From the NCBI GenBank assembly GCA_035297145.1, contig DATGZN010000036.1, positions 186,001 to 250,000 on the forward strand: a DNA stretch of 64,000 nt, read 5' to 3'. The notes under the pieces were generated by a model. The model worked only from the letters and a program-made list of their open reading frames with translations. It was not told where the DNA came from and made no database searches. The position numbers and the translations under genes were made by a program. This DNA is from QHXW01 sp035297145. Lineage in GTDB: Bacteria; Acidobacteriota; Terriglobia; Bryobacterales; Bryobacteraceae. Shown here in pieces: positions 9,273 through 18,967 of the stretch (position 1 is its first letter; each line of letters opens with the position of its first letter).

Positions 9273-11889
9273 GCTCTGGCGCAAGCTGTTGTTTCTGATT
9301 CGCGGTGAGCGGTTCGACCGCGATCTCGATGATGAGATGCGCTTTCATCTGGAGATGAAGGCGCGGGCGGTCGGTGGAACGGCCCACGCGGGTTACGTGG
9401 CGCGGCGCCGATTCGGCAACCCGCTGCTGCTGCGCGAGGAGAGCCGCGAGCAGTGGGGATGGATGTGGCTGGAGACGCTTCTGCAAGATGTGCGCTATGG
9501 CGCGCGGGTGCTGCGGAAGAATCCGGGATTCACATTCGCGGCTGTGTGCACGCTGGCTTTGGGGATCGGCGCGAGCACGGCCATCTTCAGCGTGGTGAAC
9601 GCGGTGCTATTGCGCCCGTTGCCTTATCGCGACGCAAACCAACTCGTGGCCCTTTGGGAATGGAGCACCCACGAACACCACATCAACACGGTGGCCGGCG
9701 CCAACTACGCCGATTGGAAAGCGCGCAATCACGCATTTGCAGACATCGGCTACTCGTGGGACGACGTTTACACGTTCACGGGGACGGCCAATCCGGAAGC
9801 CGTGTTTGGTTACGACTTCTCGTGCAATTTCTTTCCGCTACTGGGCACGAAGCCGCTCGTGGGGCGAACGTTTCTTCCCGAGGAATGCCAAGCCGGAAAA
9901 GATCACGTAGTCGTACTGAGCCAGGCGGTCTGGCAGCGACGGTTTGGAAGCGATCGAGGGATCATCGGACGGTCGATCCAGCTCAATCATCAAGCCTACA
10001 CAGTGGTGGGAGTCATGCCGGCCGAGTTTGGGCATCCCTCCAGCGCGACGGCGCTGTGGGTTCCGCTGACGCTCGGGGATCTCATTACAGATCGCAAGAC
10101 GCATGTGCTGCGGCTTGTGGCGCGTCTGAAAAACGGCGTCACGCTGGAGCGGGCGCAGGCGGAGATGGATGCGTTGGCCAGGCAATTGGCCGCCGAGCAT
10201 CCCGATAGCAATGCCGGCATGGGCGTCCAGTTGTGGCCTATTCGCGATTTTTATATAGGCCAAGTAAAGAAGTCTTTGTGGGTTTTGCAAGGCGCGGTGC
10301 TGGTGATGCTGCTGATCGCGTGCGCCAACGTCGCGAATCTTCTCGTAGCGCGCGCCAGCGCCCGGGGGCGCGAAATGGCGGTGCGGCTGGCGCTGGGAGC
10401 CGGGAGAGTGCGCCTCGTTCGGCAGCTCCTCACCGAGGGCATGTTGCTGGCTCTGCTCGGAGGCGCGGCAGGTGTAGGGCTTGCCTTCTGGGGCGCGGGA
10501 GCTTTAGTTACGCTTCTGCCATCGAGCGTTGCGTCCGTGCTGGACCCGGCACACGCGGCCGCCTGGATCAACATGCCCGTACTGATGGTTGCGCTTCTGC
10601 TCTCGATGGTTTCGGGTGCAGTGTTTGGCGTGGTGCCGGCGCTTTCGGCGTCTGCTTCGCCCGACACGACGCTGCGATCGTCGGGAAGAAGTCTTACCGA
10701 GAGCCGGGGAAAGATGCGCGTCGGCAGTGGACTGGTGGTTTCCCAGATCGCGTTGTCGCTCGTGCTGCTGGCGGGCGCGGGGCTGCTGATCCGCAGCTTC
10801 CTACGCCTGGAGATGCGCGATTACGGATTCCGCACCGATCACGTGCTCACTCTGCAATTGATGGGATCGAGCGGCACTGAAGATTCCGCCGGAATGGCGG
10901 CGTTCGTCAAGCCGGTAATCGAGCGGATCGAGGCGCTGCCGGGTGTGGTCGCGGCGGGGGCCATCAATGCGCCGCCGCTCACGGGAATGTCGGCGCACCG
11001 AAGCTTCACGATCCCGGGGCAGCCGCCGTTGCCTTACGGCCAGCAACCCGTCGCCGGATTTCACGTGGTGACGCCACATTATTTCGCAGCCATGGGCATC
11101 CGCCTGTTGCAGGGCCGGTATTTCGATGACCACGATCGGAAGAATTCCGCGGGTGCGGCCATCATTAACGAGACCGTAGCCCGGCGATTCTTTGCGAACC
11201 AGAATCCGATCGGCCGGACAATCAGCGTTGCCGACCTCGGTACTCCGGCGGTGCGCGAAATCGTGGGCGTTGTGGGAGACACCAGGCACGAGGAACTCGC
11301 CGACGCGCCGTATCCCGAGATCTACCGCCCGTTCAGCCAGGCCGACTGGTCATTTGCCGGCATTGCGGTGCGGACTGTGCGAGATCCGCTGGCACTGGCG
11401 CCGGCCGTACGCGCGGCGATTTGGGCGCTCAACAAGGAGCAGCCCATCGACGGGATGATGACGCTCGAGCAGAGGGCCGAGACTACGCTCGCACCGCGCC
11501 GCGCCAACCTGATGCTTCTTTCATTGTTCGCCGCTATCGCGCTCGTGCTGGCGGCCATTGGAATCTACGGCGTCAGCGCGTATGCCGTGAGCCGGCGGAC
11601 GCACGAGATCGGAATTCGCATGGCGCTTGGAGCCGAGAGCCGGCAGGTGACCGGCATGGTGATGGGTAAGGCGCTGCTGCTGGCGCTAGGTGGCGTGGGG
11701 ATCGGTCTGGTCGCTGCCGCCGCGCTGACGCGTTACATGGAGAGTTTGCTGACAGACATCAGTGCACTGGATGCGGTCACGTTTGTCGTGACACCGGCGG
11801 TGTTGGGCGCAGTGGCTGGTTTGGCTGCGTACTTGCCCGCCCGGCATGCCAGCAAGGTCGATCCCATGGAGGCGCTGCGATATGAGTAA
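9265..11889 (+). CDS. ADOP-family ABC transporter permease (copy 4)
   Basis: This gene encodes 874 residues and starts in the 8-base overlap with copy 3. The prefix carries DLDDEMRFHLEMKARA (residues ~19-34), where the other copies have DLEDEM. The first helix region reads FTFAAVCTLALGIGASTAIFSVVNAVLL. The first FtsX domain contains LIACANVANLLVARASARGREMAVRLALGAG. The C-terminal FtsX domain (GIYGVSAYAVSRRTHEIGIRMALGA) and the end VDPMEALRYE are typical. It groups with copy 3 rather than with copies 1, 2 and 6. The periplasmic domain contains a His-rich stretch (WSTHEHHINT) that the sister copies lack, which may mark a different ligand. Confidence 0.9.
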   Translation: MSKLWRKLLFLIRGERFDRDLDDEMRFHLEMKARAVGGTAHAGYVARRRFGNPLLLREESREQWGWMWLETLLQDVRYGARVLRKNPGFTFAAVCTLALGIGASTAIFSVVNAVLLRPLPYRDANQLVALWEWSTHEHHINTVAGANYADWKARNHAFADIGYSWDDVYTFTGTANPEAVFGYDFSCNFFPLLGTKPLVGRTFLPEECQAGKDHVVVLSQAVWQRRFGSDRGIIGRSIQLNHQAYTVVGVMPAEFGHPSSATALWVPLTLGDLITDRKTHVLRLVARLKNGVTLERAQAEMDALARQLAAEHPDSNAGMGVQLWPIRDFYIGQVKKSLWVLQGAVLVMLLIACANVANLLVARASARGREMAVRLALGAGRVRLVRQLLTEGMLLALLGGAAGVGLAFWGAGALVTLLPSSVASVLDPAHAAAWINMPVLMVALLLSMVSGAVFGVVPALSASASPDTTLRSSGRSLTESRGKMRVGSGLVVSQIALSLVLLAGAGLLIRSFLRLEMRDYGFRTDHVLTLQLMGSSGTEDSAGMAAFVKPVIERIEALPGVVAAGAINAPPLTGMSAHRSFTIPGQPPLPYGQQPVAGFHVVTPHYFAAMGIRLLQGRYFDDHDRKNSAGAAIINETVARRFFANQNPIGRTISVADLGTPAVREIVGVVGDTRHEELADAPYPEIYRPFSQADWSFAGIAVRTVRDPLALAPAVRAAIWALNKEQPIDGMMTLEQRAETTLAPRRANLMLLSLFAAIALVLAAIGIYGVSAYAVSRRTHEIGIRMALGAESRQVTGMVMGKALLLALGGVGIGLVAAAALTRYMESLLTDISALDAVTFVVTPAVLGAVAGLAAYLPARHASKVDPMEALRYE

Positions 11890-14524
11890 GATTTGGCGTC
11901 GATTGACGTTCTTGCTATTTCGGCGGAGGTTTGACAGCCAACTCGATGAAGAGATGCGCTTCCACCTGGAGATGAAGGCGCGCGCCGGCGGCGGAACGAA
12001 AGACGCTGGTTACGCAGCCCAGCGGCAGTTCGGCAACACAACGTTGCTGCGCGAAGAGAGTCGAGACATGTGGGGATGGGTCTGGCTGGAGACGCTGATG
12101 CAGGATCTGCGGTACGGCGCGCGCATGCTGCGCAAGAATCCGGGATTCACTGTCGTTACGACGGTGACCTTAGCACTCGGCATCGCGGTCAATGCGAGCA
12201 TTTTTAGCATCATCAGCGGCTGGCTGCTGAAGAAACCTCCGGTGGCTGATCCTGATCGCGTGGTCGTCGTAGTCTCCACAAACCCGGCGAGAGCACTGGA
12301 GCGTGGCTGGGCCTCAGAGGTTGATTTTCTGGCGTGGCGGAACGCAAATCACGTGTTCGCGGATCTGGCGGCGGCGGACCCGTATCACGATTTCAGCCTT
12401 ACGGGCACGGGTGAGCCGGAGCGGCTGTCGGGAATGCGGGTGACCGCGAACTACTTCGGTACGCTCGGGGTGGCACCATTTCTGGGGCGGACATTTCTAG
12501 CGAGCGAAGAACAGCCAGGCAACGATCGCGTGGTGGTACTGGCTCATGACCTCTGGCAGCGGCGCTGTGCATCGGATCCGAATATCGTTGGGAAAACCGT
12601 CGCACTTGATGGAGAGAAGTACGTTGTGTTGGGCGTAATGCCTGCCGCGTTTCGCCAGCCGGAGTTTCTTCCAAGGTTGTGGGTTCCCCTGGTGGTCTCC
12701 TCCGAGCAGCCGCAGCCACAGGCCCGCGACCGGCGCAACCTCATGCTCTTCGGCCGTTTGAAACACGGCGTCAAACTTGAGCAGGCGCGTGCGGAAATGG
12801 CCACACTGGCGCATCGCGCGGAGCAGATCTATCCGGCATCCGAAAAAGGCTGGGGCGCAAACGTCATGACGCTTCAGGAGTATGCCATCGAGGAAGAACA
12901 CATTCGAGCGGGCCTTACGCTGCTCATGGCTGCAGTAGCGCTGGTTCTTCTGATTGCCTGCGCGAATATCGCCAATCTTCTGCTGGCACGAGCCGCCAAG
13001 CGACAGCAGGAGATCGCAATTCGAACCGCGTTGGGCGCTGGACGGATGCGAGTGATCCGGCAGTTACTGGTGGAGAGCGTCCTGATTGCGTTGATTGGCG
13101 GGTGCGCCGGCTTGCTGGGAGCGTATTGGGCCATTCCTGTTCTGCGCGGCACGCTCGACTTCAATGAATACGTCATTGCGACAGCGGGCGACATGGTGCT
13201 CGACCAACGCGTGCTGGCCTTTACATGCTTGATTTCGATGGGCGCGGCGCTGGTGTTCGGATTGGCGCCGGCCATCCGCGTTTCGGCCACTGACCCCCAG
13301 AGGACGCTGCGGTTGGGGGGCCGGGCAGGCGATCTCCGGCGCGGTTGGGGGCGCAACCTGCTGGTCGGCAGCGAAATCGCGCTGGCCATGGTGCTGGTGA
13401 CGGGTGCGGGTTTGATCATCAAAGCCACAGCGGAGGAACTCAGCCGCGATTATGGCTTTGATCCGAAGCGTGTCCTGACGGCCGGCGTCGCGCTCACGAA
13501 TGCCCGCTATCGGGAACCCGCGCGCGTCCTCGCATTCGCGCAAAGCGTGGTGGAGAAGCTTGGAGCGTCGCCCGGCGTCGAGGCCGCCGCAGTGGCGGAC
13601 GCCACCCCATTCAATGCCGGCAAGGATACCTTCAGCATCCAGGGTCAAGCGGTTTTGCCCGCGGCGGAACGGCCGAAGGCGCGATATTTCGGCGTCAGTC
13701 CGGGCTACTTCCGAGTGCTCAGTATCCCGCTGGTTCAAGGCCGCATATTCCGTGAATCGGATACGGCGAGCGCCTCGCGAGTGGCTGTCATCAACCGCGT
13801 GTTCGCCGAACGCTTCTTTCCCGGGCAGAACCCGCTGGGGCGCTACATCCGCATCGACCACGATGCCCCGGCTAAGCCGGCATGGAGCGAGATAGTCGGA
13901 ATTGTCGGCAACATTAGAACATCATACGGACCGAAAGAAGAAGACGAGCAGATCTATGAGCCATTCCTGCAGGCTCCCTCGGTGACCAACCCGCAAATCG
14001 TGGCGCTCGCGGCCAGTGATGGGAGCTCGCTAGCGACGGAGCTGAGGAGCGCGGTCTGGTCCGTCGATCCGGATCAGCCCATCGCGAGCGTGCGCACGAT
14101 CGCCGGCATCATTGATGAAAACGACGGCGGAGATTATGTGTTTGACACCTTGCTGGCGATCTTTGGCGCCATGGCGCTGCTGCTGGCGGCGGTCGGAATC
14201 TACGGCGTCATTTCTTACGCCGTCGCCCAGCGGACCAACGAGATCGGCATCCGCATGGCTTTGGGGGCGCAACGCGGTGACGTTCTGCGATCGGTGATCG
14301 GCAAGGGCATGCTGCTTGCGCTGGTAAGCGCGGCGGTGGGCCTGGCGCTTGCGGCGCCTCTGCCCACACTTTTCGCAGCCACCCTCCAGGGCTACCGCGT
14401 GCACAGTATGCCGATTTTTGTTTGTGTACCGTTACTGTTGTTGCTGGTGGTGCTGGCCGCGATCTACATTCCGGCGCGTCGCGCGTCGCGCGTCGATCCC
14501 ATGGTGGCCTTGCGATATGAGTAA
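11882..14524 (+). CDS. ADOP-family ABC transporter permease (copy 5)
   Basis: I place the start at the ATG of the ATGAGTAA overlap (11882), giving 880 residues; an earlier in-frame start at 11846 would extend into copy 4 and is not supported. The prefix has QLDEEMRFHLEMKARA. The first helix reads TVVTTVTLALGIAVNASIFSIISG, and the segment after it (WLLKKPPVADPDRVVVV) differs from all other copies. The first FtsX domain contains LIACANIANLLLARAAKRQQEIAIRTALGAGRMRV. The C-terminal FtsX domain reads GIYGVISYAVAQRTNEIGIRMALGAQ, with Asn replacing His in the otherwise constant QRTHE motif. This is the most divergent member of the array. Confidence 0.9.
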   Translation: MSKIWRRLTFLLFRRRFDSQLDEEMRFHLEMKARAGGGTKDAGYAAQRQFGNTTLLREESRDMWGWVWLETLMQDLRYGARMLRKNPGFTVVTTVTLALGIAVNASIFSIISGWLLKKPPVADPDRVVVVVSTNPARALERGWASEVDFLAWRNANHVFADLAAADPYHDFSLTGTGEPERLSGMRVTANYFGTLGVAPFLGRTFLASEEQPGNDRVVVLAHDLWQRRCASDPNIVGKTVALDGEKYVVLGVMPAAFRQPEFLPRLWVPLVVSSEQPQPQARDRRNLMLFGRLKHGVKLEQARAEMATLAHRAEQIYPASEKGWGANVMTLQEYAIEEEHIRAGLTLLMAAVALVLLIACANIANLLLARAAKRQQEIAIRTALGAGRMRVIRQLLVESVLIALIGGCAGLLGAYWAIPVLRGTLDFNEYVIATAGDMVLDQRVLAFTCLISMGAALVFGLAPAIRVSATDPQRTLRLGGRAGDLRRGWGRNLLVGSEIALAMVLVTGAGLIIKATAEELSRDYGFDPKRVLTAGVALTNARYREPARVLAFAQSVVEKLGASPGVEAAAVADATPFNAGKDTFSIQGQAVLPAAERPKARYFGVSPGYFRVLSIPLVQGRIFRESDTASASRVAVINRVFAERFFPGQNPLGRYIRIDHDAPAKPAWSEIVGIVGNIRTSYGPKEEDEQIYEPFLQAPSVTNPQIVALAASDGSSLATELRSAVWSVDPDQPIASVRTIAGIIDENDGGDYVFDTLLAIFGAMALLLAAVGIYGVISYAVAQRTNEIGIRMALGAQRGDVLRSVIGKGMLLALVSAAVGLALAAPLPTLFAATLQGYRVHSMPIFVCVPLLLLLVVLAAIYIPARRASRVDPMVALRYE

Positions 14525-17291
14525 ACTTTTGCGCAGACTCGCGTTCGTGCTGTTCCGGCGAAAATTTGACCGCGATCTCGAAGACGAGATGCGCTTCCAC
14601 CTGGAGATGAAGGCGCGCGCGAGCGGAGGAACGAAAGACGCTGGGTACCGGGCACAGCGGCAGTTTGGCAACACGCTGCTGCTGCGCGAGCAGAGCCACG
14701 AGATGTGGGGGTGGAGCTCTCTCGACCGCCTGGCGCAAGACCTGCGCTATGGCGTGCGCATGCTCATGCACAACCCGAGCTTCACGCTGGTCGCGGTGCT
14801 GACGCTGGCGGTAGGGATCGGCGTGAACACCGCCATCTTCACAACATTTAATGCGGTCGCGCTGCGGCCGCTGGAAGTGCCGGATGCGGAGCAGGTGTTG
14901 CAAGTTTCTCGCGCCGGACTAGGGGACCGCTTCTCATATCCCGACTACATATATTTGCGCGACAACGATCGTGCATTTTCCGGCTTGACCGCCTTAACTT
15001 CGTCCGTTTTGTCTATGACGGGTGTGCCGGCCTCCGCGGCCAGCAAACAGGGCGGAATCGCCGGTGCGGCGGGCTTCTATTTTCCGGAAGCTCTGATGGG
15101 CAGGAATGCCGAGCCTGTATTGGGAGAGCTTGTTGCTGGGAATTATCTTCGGGTCTTGGGGGTCGGCCCGGTCATGGGCCGGGATTTCATTCAAGGTGAG
15201 GATGACAAGCCGGGTGCGCACCCCGTGCTGCTGCTCAGCGAAAACTACTGGGAGAGACGATTCGCGCGAGACCCCGGCATCCTCGGACGAACGCTCATCC
15301 TGAACGACGTGGCGTTCACCGTGATCGGCATTACGCCGCGCGATTTCACGGGGACCCAGCCAATCGTTCCATCTGTCTGGGTGCCGCTCGCCATGCGCGA
15401 TCGCGTGGAGCCTGGCGCGGATCTCCTGCATGATCGCAGCGCGGTGTGTTGCTCGTTATACGGGAGGTTGGCGCCCGGCCTGGCGTCGCGGCAAGTGGAA
15501 GCCGAGACGGAAGCACTCTTCCGGCGGCTGAGGAACTTGTATCCCGATGAAACACCGACCAACAGGCAAAGCAAGGATCATATTGTCCTCACGACGGCTT
15601 CCCCGTTTGGGCACTCGGAAGAAGAACTCCGGACGCCCGTCGCGTTTGTCCTGGGAGCCGTGAGCCTGGTGTTGTTGATTGCTTGCGCCAACGTCGCGAG
15701 TCTGATGCTGGCGCGGTCAGCCGCGAGACAGAAAGAGATTGCCATTCGACTGGCGATTGGCGCGAGCCGTGGACGCCTCGTCCGGCAACTCATGACCGAG
15801 AGCGCACTCATCAGCGTCCTGGCCGGCGGCGCAGGTTTAATGCTGGCGTGGTGGGTTCTGCATCTGCTCATGCTCCAGATTTCGGATTCGATCCCGATGT
15901 TCTGGGTGACGATCGCGCTCCACCTTGCGCCCGATCAGCGTGTCTTCGCCTACATGCTGCTCGTTTCCATGGTGGCGGCCATCGGGTTCGGTCTCGTGCC
16001 CGCGTTGCAGGCATCGAAGCCGAATCTCACCTCTGCCCTGAAAGAAGAGGGCGGGGTATTCGGCGGGCTGCGCAAATCCGGGTTGCGCGACCTTTTGGTA
16101 GGCGTGCAGGTGGCCGTCAGCTTGGTTTTACTGATTGGCGCGGGCCTGCTCGCTAGAGGCTCGCATCGCGCGTTCGGCATTGATTTGGGATTCGATTACA
16201 GAAGGCTGATTGGGATCGAGTTCCACACGCGCGCGTCGAACCAGGATCCGGCGCAGTCGCAGGCCGTCCGCCGGCAGATGATCAGACGGATCGAAGGGAT
16301 TCCGGGAGTGAGATCAGTCAGCGTGGCTTCGCGCGCACCGCTAACTGGCGGCGTTCGTTTCGTCTCGGTCGCAGTCCAGGGGCGGACCATCGACGCGCAG
16401 CATGGCCTCGAGTCGCTCTATACATTGGTCACTCCCGATTACTTCGACACGGTGGGGATTCCGATTCTGCGAGGCCGTAACTTCAGCGAGGAGGATCTTC
16501 GGCAGGTCGACGATTTCAATGGCGCCCCCGTGATTATCAGCCAACGTACCGCCCTGAAATTCTGGCCCGGTCAGGACCCCATTGGCAAACGGATGAGTTT
16601 CGAGGTTCCCGACGGCGGCTCTCCGTTTTCCGGTGAGTTGCATCCGCACTCATCTTCCAGTGTCGTGATCGGCGTCACTAAGGACATCCGGAGTTGGCTT
16701 CTGGAGAAGTTCGACGACACCGCCATATATCTGCCGGTGAGGCGCGACTTCGTAGGCGAGATCCTGGTACGCACGAGCGGCGATCTGCGCGCTGTAACGG
16801 CGGCCCTGCACCAGGAACTGCCGGCGGTAGATCCACATCTCGAAGCCGTGGTTTTCGATTTTCGGGCTGGGTTCTCGAATCAACCAGCTTTCGTCATGTC
16901 GCGCATGGCTGCCATCGGCTCGGCGATCATCGGCATTCTGGGACTCGCTCTTGCGTCGGTCGGGATCTACGGAATGGTGGGCTACGCTGTCAGCCAGCGC
17001 ACGCACGAGGTGGGTATACGGATGGCACTAGGCGCGCGCCGGGAAGATGTGCTGAAGCTGGTGCTGGGCGAGAGCATGCGGCCCGTGCTGATCGGTATCG
17101 CAGCCGGTCTTATACTGGCGGCCGGGGTGGCGCGGGTGCTTGTCTCGCTCTTATTCGGCCTGAGTACGTTTGACCCGATCACGTTCTTCGGAGTCTCGGC
17201 AATTCTGGCGGCAGTGGCGCTGCTCGCCGGCTACATTCCCGCCCGTCGCGCCACGAAGGTCGACCCCATGGTGGCGCTGAGGTATGAATAA
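14517..17291 (+). CDS. ADOP-family ABC transporter permease (copy 6)
   Basis: The start is the ATG in the ATGAGTAA overlap with copy 5 (14517), giving 924 residues; an upstream in-frame start at 14349 lies deep in copy 5 and is rejected. The protein resembles copy 1 along most of its length: the CANVASLMLARSAARQKEIAIR block, LMTESALIS, the LQASKPNLTSALKEEGG segment and GLRKSGLRDLLVGVQ are shared almost exactly. This is striking because copies 2-5 lie between the two. The gene ends in TATGAATAA, so the junction motif that elsewhere starts the next permease is kept as ATGAATAA, but no seventh permease follows. The lyase gene on the other strand ends 31 bases downstream. Confidence 0.9.
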   Translation: MSKLLRRLAFVLFRRKFDRDLEDEMRFHLEMKARASGGTKDAGYRAQRQFGNTLLLREQSHEMWGWSSLDRLAQDLRYGVRMLMHNPSFTLVAVLTLAVGIGVNTAIFTTFNAVALRPLEVPDAEQVLQVSRAGLGDRFSYPDYIYLRDNDRAFSGLTALTSSVLSMTGVPASAASKQGGIAGAAGFYFPEALMGRNAEPVLGELVAGNYLRVLGVGPVMGRDFIQGEDDKPGAHPVLLLSENYWERRFARDPGILGRTLILNDVAFTVIGITPRDFTGTQPIVPSVWVPLAMRDRVEPGADLLHDRSAVCCSLYGRLAPGLASRQVEAETEALFRRLRNLYPDETPTNRQSKDHIVLTTASPFGHSEEELRTPVAFVLGAVSLVLLIACANVASLMLARSAARQKEIAIRLAIGASRGRLVRQLMTESALISVLAGGAGLMLAWWVLHLLMLQISDSIPMFWVTIALHLAPDQRVFAYMLLVSMVAAIGFGLVPALQASKPNLTSALKEEGGVFGGLRKSGLRDLLVGVQVAVSLVLLIGAGLLARGSHRAFGIDLGFDYRRLIGIEFHTRASNQDPAQSQAVRRQMIRRIEGIPGVRSVSVASRAPLTGGVRFVSVAVQGRTIDAQHGLESLYTLVTPDYFDTVGIPILRGRNFSEEDLRQVDDFNGAPVIISQRTALKFWPGQDPIGKRMSFEVPDGGSPFSGELHPHSSSSVVIGVTKDIRSWLLEKFDDTAIYLPVRRDFVGEILVRTSGDLRAVTAALHQELPAVDPHLEAVVFDFRAGFSNQPAFVMSRMAAIGSAIIGILGLALASVGIYGMVGYAVSQRTHEVGIRMALGARREDVLKLVLGESMRPVLIGIAAGLILAAGVARVLVSLLFGLSTFDPITFFGVSAILAAVALLAGYIPARRATKVDPMVALRYE

Positions 17292-17321
17292 CGCGGCTTT
17301 TGTTGCGGGCCGGTCCGTGCG

Positions 17322-18818
17322 CTACAGCTCCAATTTCCCCGCCGCGATCAGCGCGGCCGCATCCGCCACGTCCTGTTCCAATGCACGGTCGCGCGAGAGG
17401 AAATCCGACACCTGGCGGATGGCCGTGTGCACGCGCTGGTTGCGCACGCCCAGTTTTTCCGGAGCTCCGCGCAGGTCGACGGCTTGCGCGGCGGCCAGCA
17501 ACAGCATCGCCGTCTCGTTCCGTACGCATTCGAGTGCATCCATTGCGGTGACCGCTGCATGCATCCCGAGGCTCACCACATCCTGGTTGTACCCTTCAGT
17601 CGGCAGCGAGTGAATCGAGCTCGGTCCGGCGATCTGGCGTACCGCGCACGCCAGGCTCGTGACGCTCAACTGCATCCCTTTGAATCCGGAATTCACGCCC
17701 GGCTCCGGCACCAGGCTGGAGGGAAGCCCATTGCTGAATCGGTCGTCCACCAGCACGGCCATCAGCGCGTTGCCCCAATTCGCCATGACGGCGAAATCGA
17801 TCTTCCACGTGTCGAGCAGGCGCGCGATGTGGCCGCCGTAAAAATTGCCGGCTCGATATAGCATGCCGGTTTCGGGATCGACCAGAGGATTATCGTTGGC
17901 GGAATTGATTTCGCGCTCGAGGAGCGGCCGCGCATCTTCCAGCGCTTCCCAAACTGGTCCCAGCCCCTGCGGCGGGCAGCGCAGCGAGTAGCAGCTTTGC
18001 CGGGCGGAGTCGCCCGCCCCCTTGCTGCCAGCCAGATGCGAGCGAATGTACTCGGCCACCGCGATCTGGCCCGGATGACCCTTGGCGTCCTGCACCCAGG
18101 CGGCGAATGGTTCCGTGCCGGCTTCGAGCGCCTCGATGGAGAGCGAGATCGCCGCCAGCAGCGCGCGCAGCACACGGCGAGCGTCCACCCAGACGAGCGT
18201 GGCCACAGCGGTCATCACGGTGGTGCCGTTGATCAGCGCCAGGCCTTCTTTGGGAGCGAAGCGGAACGTTTCGAGATCCGCCAGCTTCAGCGCCTCGAGC
18301 GCTGCCATGGGCCGGCCCAGATACTCAACTCCGCCCATTCCAACCAGAGCGCGAGCAATGTAGGCCGAGGGCATGAGATCGCCGCTTGCACCCACCGATC
18401 CATAGCGCGGCACTACCGGCGTGATCCCGCGATTCAGCAGTTCGAGAAGCGCTTCCACCAGCTCCACGCGAACTGCCGAGGCGCCGGTCGCGAACGTCAC
18501 CACCCGTAGCAGCAAGGCCGCGCGGACCATGTCCCTGGGAAGCGGCTGCCCCGTAGCACAGGAAAGGTGGCGCATGAGATTGTGTTGGAGCCGCTCGGCC
18601 TGGTCCTCCGTGAGCGCGAACTTGATGTTGCCCCCGACGCCCGTATTGACGCCGTAAACGCTCGCGCCGCGAGCGAGTTGCTCTTCGAGCGCGATTCGTC
18701 CCTTGCGAATACGTGCGCGCGCCCCATCGTCCAACTCAACGGTTGCCGTGAACCGGGCGGCGTATTCCACATCTTCAATCACAAGCGGCCGGCGGCCGAC
18801 GAGCAACGACTCAGACAT
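17322..18818 (-). CDS. Aromatic amino acid lyase (HAL/PAL/TAL family)
   Basis: This 498-residue enzyme belongs to the MIO-dependent lyases that remove ammonia from His, Phe or Tyr. The Ala-Ser-Gly triad that forms the MIO cofactor is visible at residues 144-146 (GSVGASGDL), the usual position. Other family marks are YGVNTGVGG (55-63), the LINGTT segment, and a Gln/Asn-rich C-terminal part (SSIHSLPTEGYNQD). I chose the ATG at 18818 because family proteins start just before LLVGRRPLVIEDV; an ATG at 18860 would add 14 unlikely residues. The specificity-determining segment reads NLMRHLSCATG with His84-Leu85, which resembles tyrosine lyases more than histidine lyases. No hut genes are adjacent. 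Substrate assignment is an inference. Confidence 0.88.
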   Translation of the reverse strand: MSESLLVGRRPLVIEDVEYAARFTATVELDDGARARIRKGRIALEEQLARGASVYGVNTGVGGNIKFALTEDQAERLQHNLMRHLSCATGQPLPRDMVRAALLLRVVTFATGASAVRVELVEALLELLNRGITPVVPRYGSVGASGDLMPSAYIARALVGMGGVEYLGRPMAALEALKLADLETFRFAPKEGLALINGTTVMTAVATLVWVDARRVLRALLAAISLSIEALEAGTEPFAAWVQDAKGHPGQIAVAEYIRSHLAGSKGAGDSARQSCYSLRCPPQGLGPVWEALEDARPLLEREINSANDNPLVDPETGMLYRAGNFYGGHIARLLDTWKIDFAVMANWGNALMAVLVDDRFSNGLPSSLVPEPGVNSGFKGMQLSVTSLACAVRQIAGPSSIHSLPTEGYNQDVVSLGMHAAVTAMDALECVRNETAMLLLAAAQAVDLRGAPEKLGVRNQRVHTAIRQVSDFLSRDRALEQDVADAAALIAAGKLEL

Positions 18819-18967
18819 ACCGCAGTTGTAGCATTCGGCCACAGCCGCGGCAAACCTCATCTAGACCGTCTCAGCTTTATTTACGACGTGAAATCAGCAG
18901 TTTGCGCGATCAACGCGAAATAATGCGGGACCTGGCCACACTATTTGCCATCAAGGAGGCGATCCAA

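Noticed and set aside
14349..14516. 56-residue N-terminal extension of the sixth permease
   Set aside because: It overlaps copy 5 out of frame; the start in the ATGAGTAA overlap matches the N-terminus of all sister copies.
17284..17613. Plus-strand ORF starting at the ATGAATAA junction after the sixth permease
   Set aside because: It runs antisense over the end of the lyase gene, shows no domain, and has no ribosome-binding site apart from the overlap.
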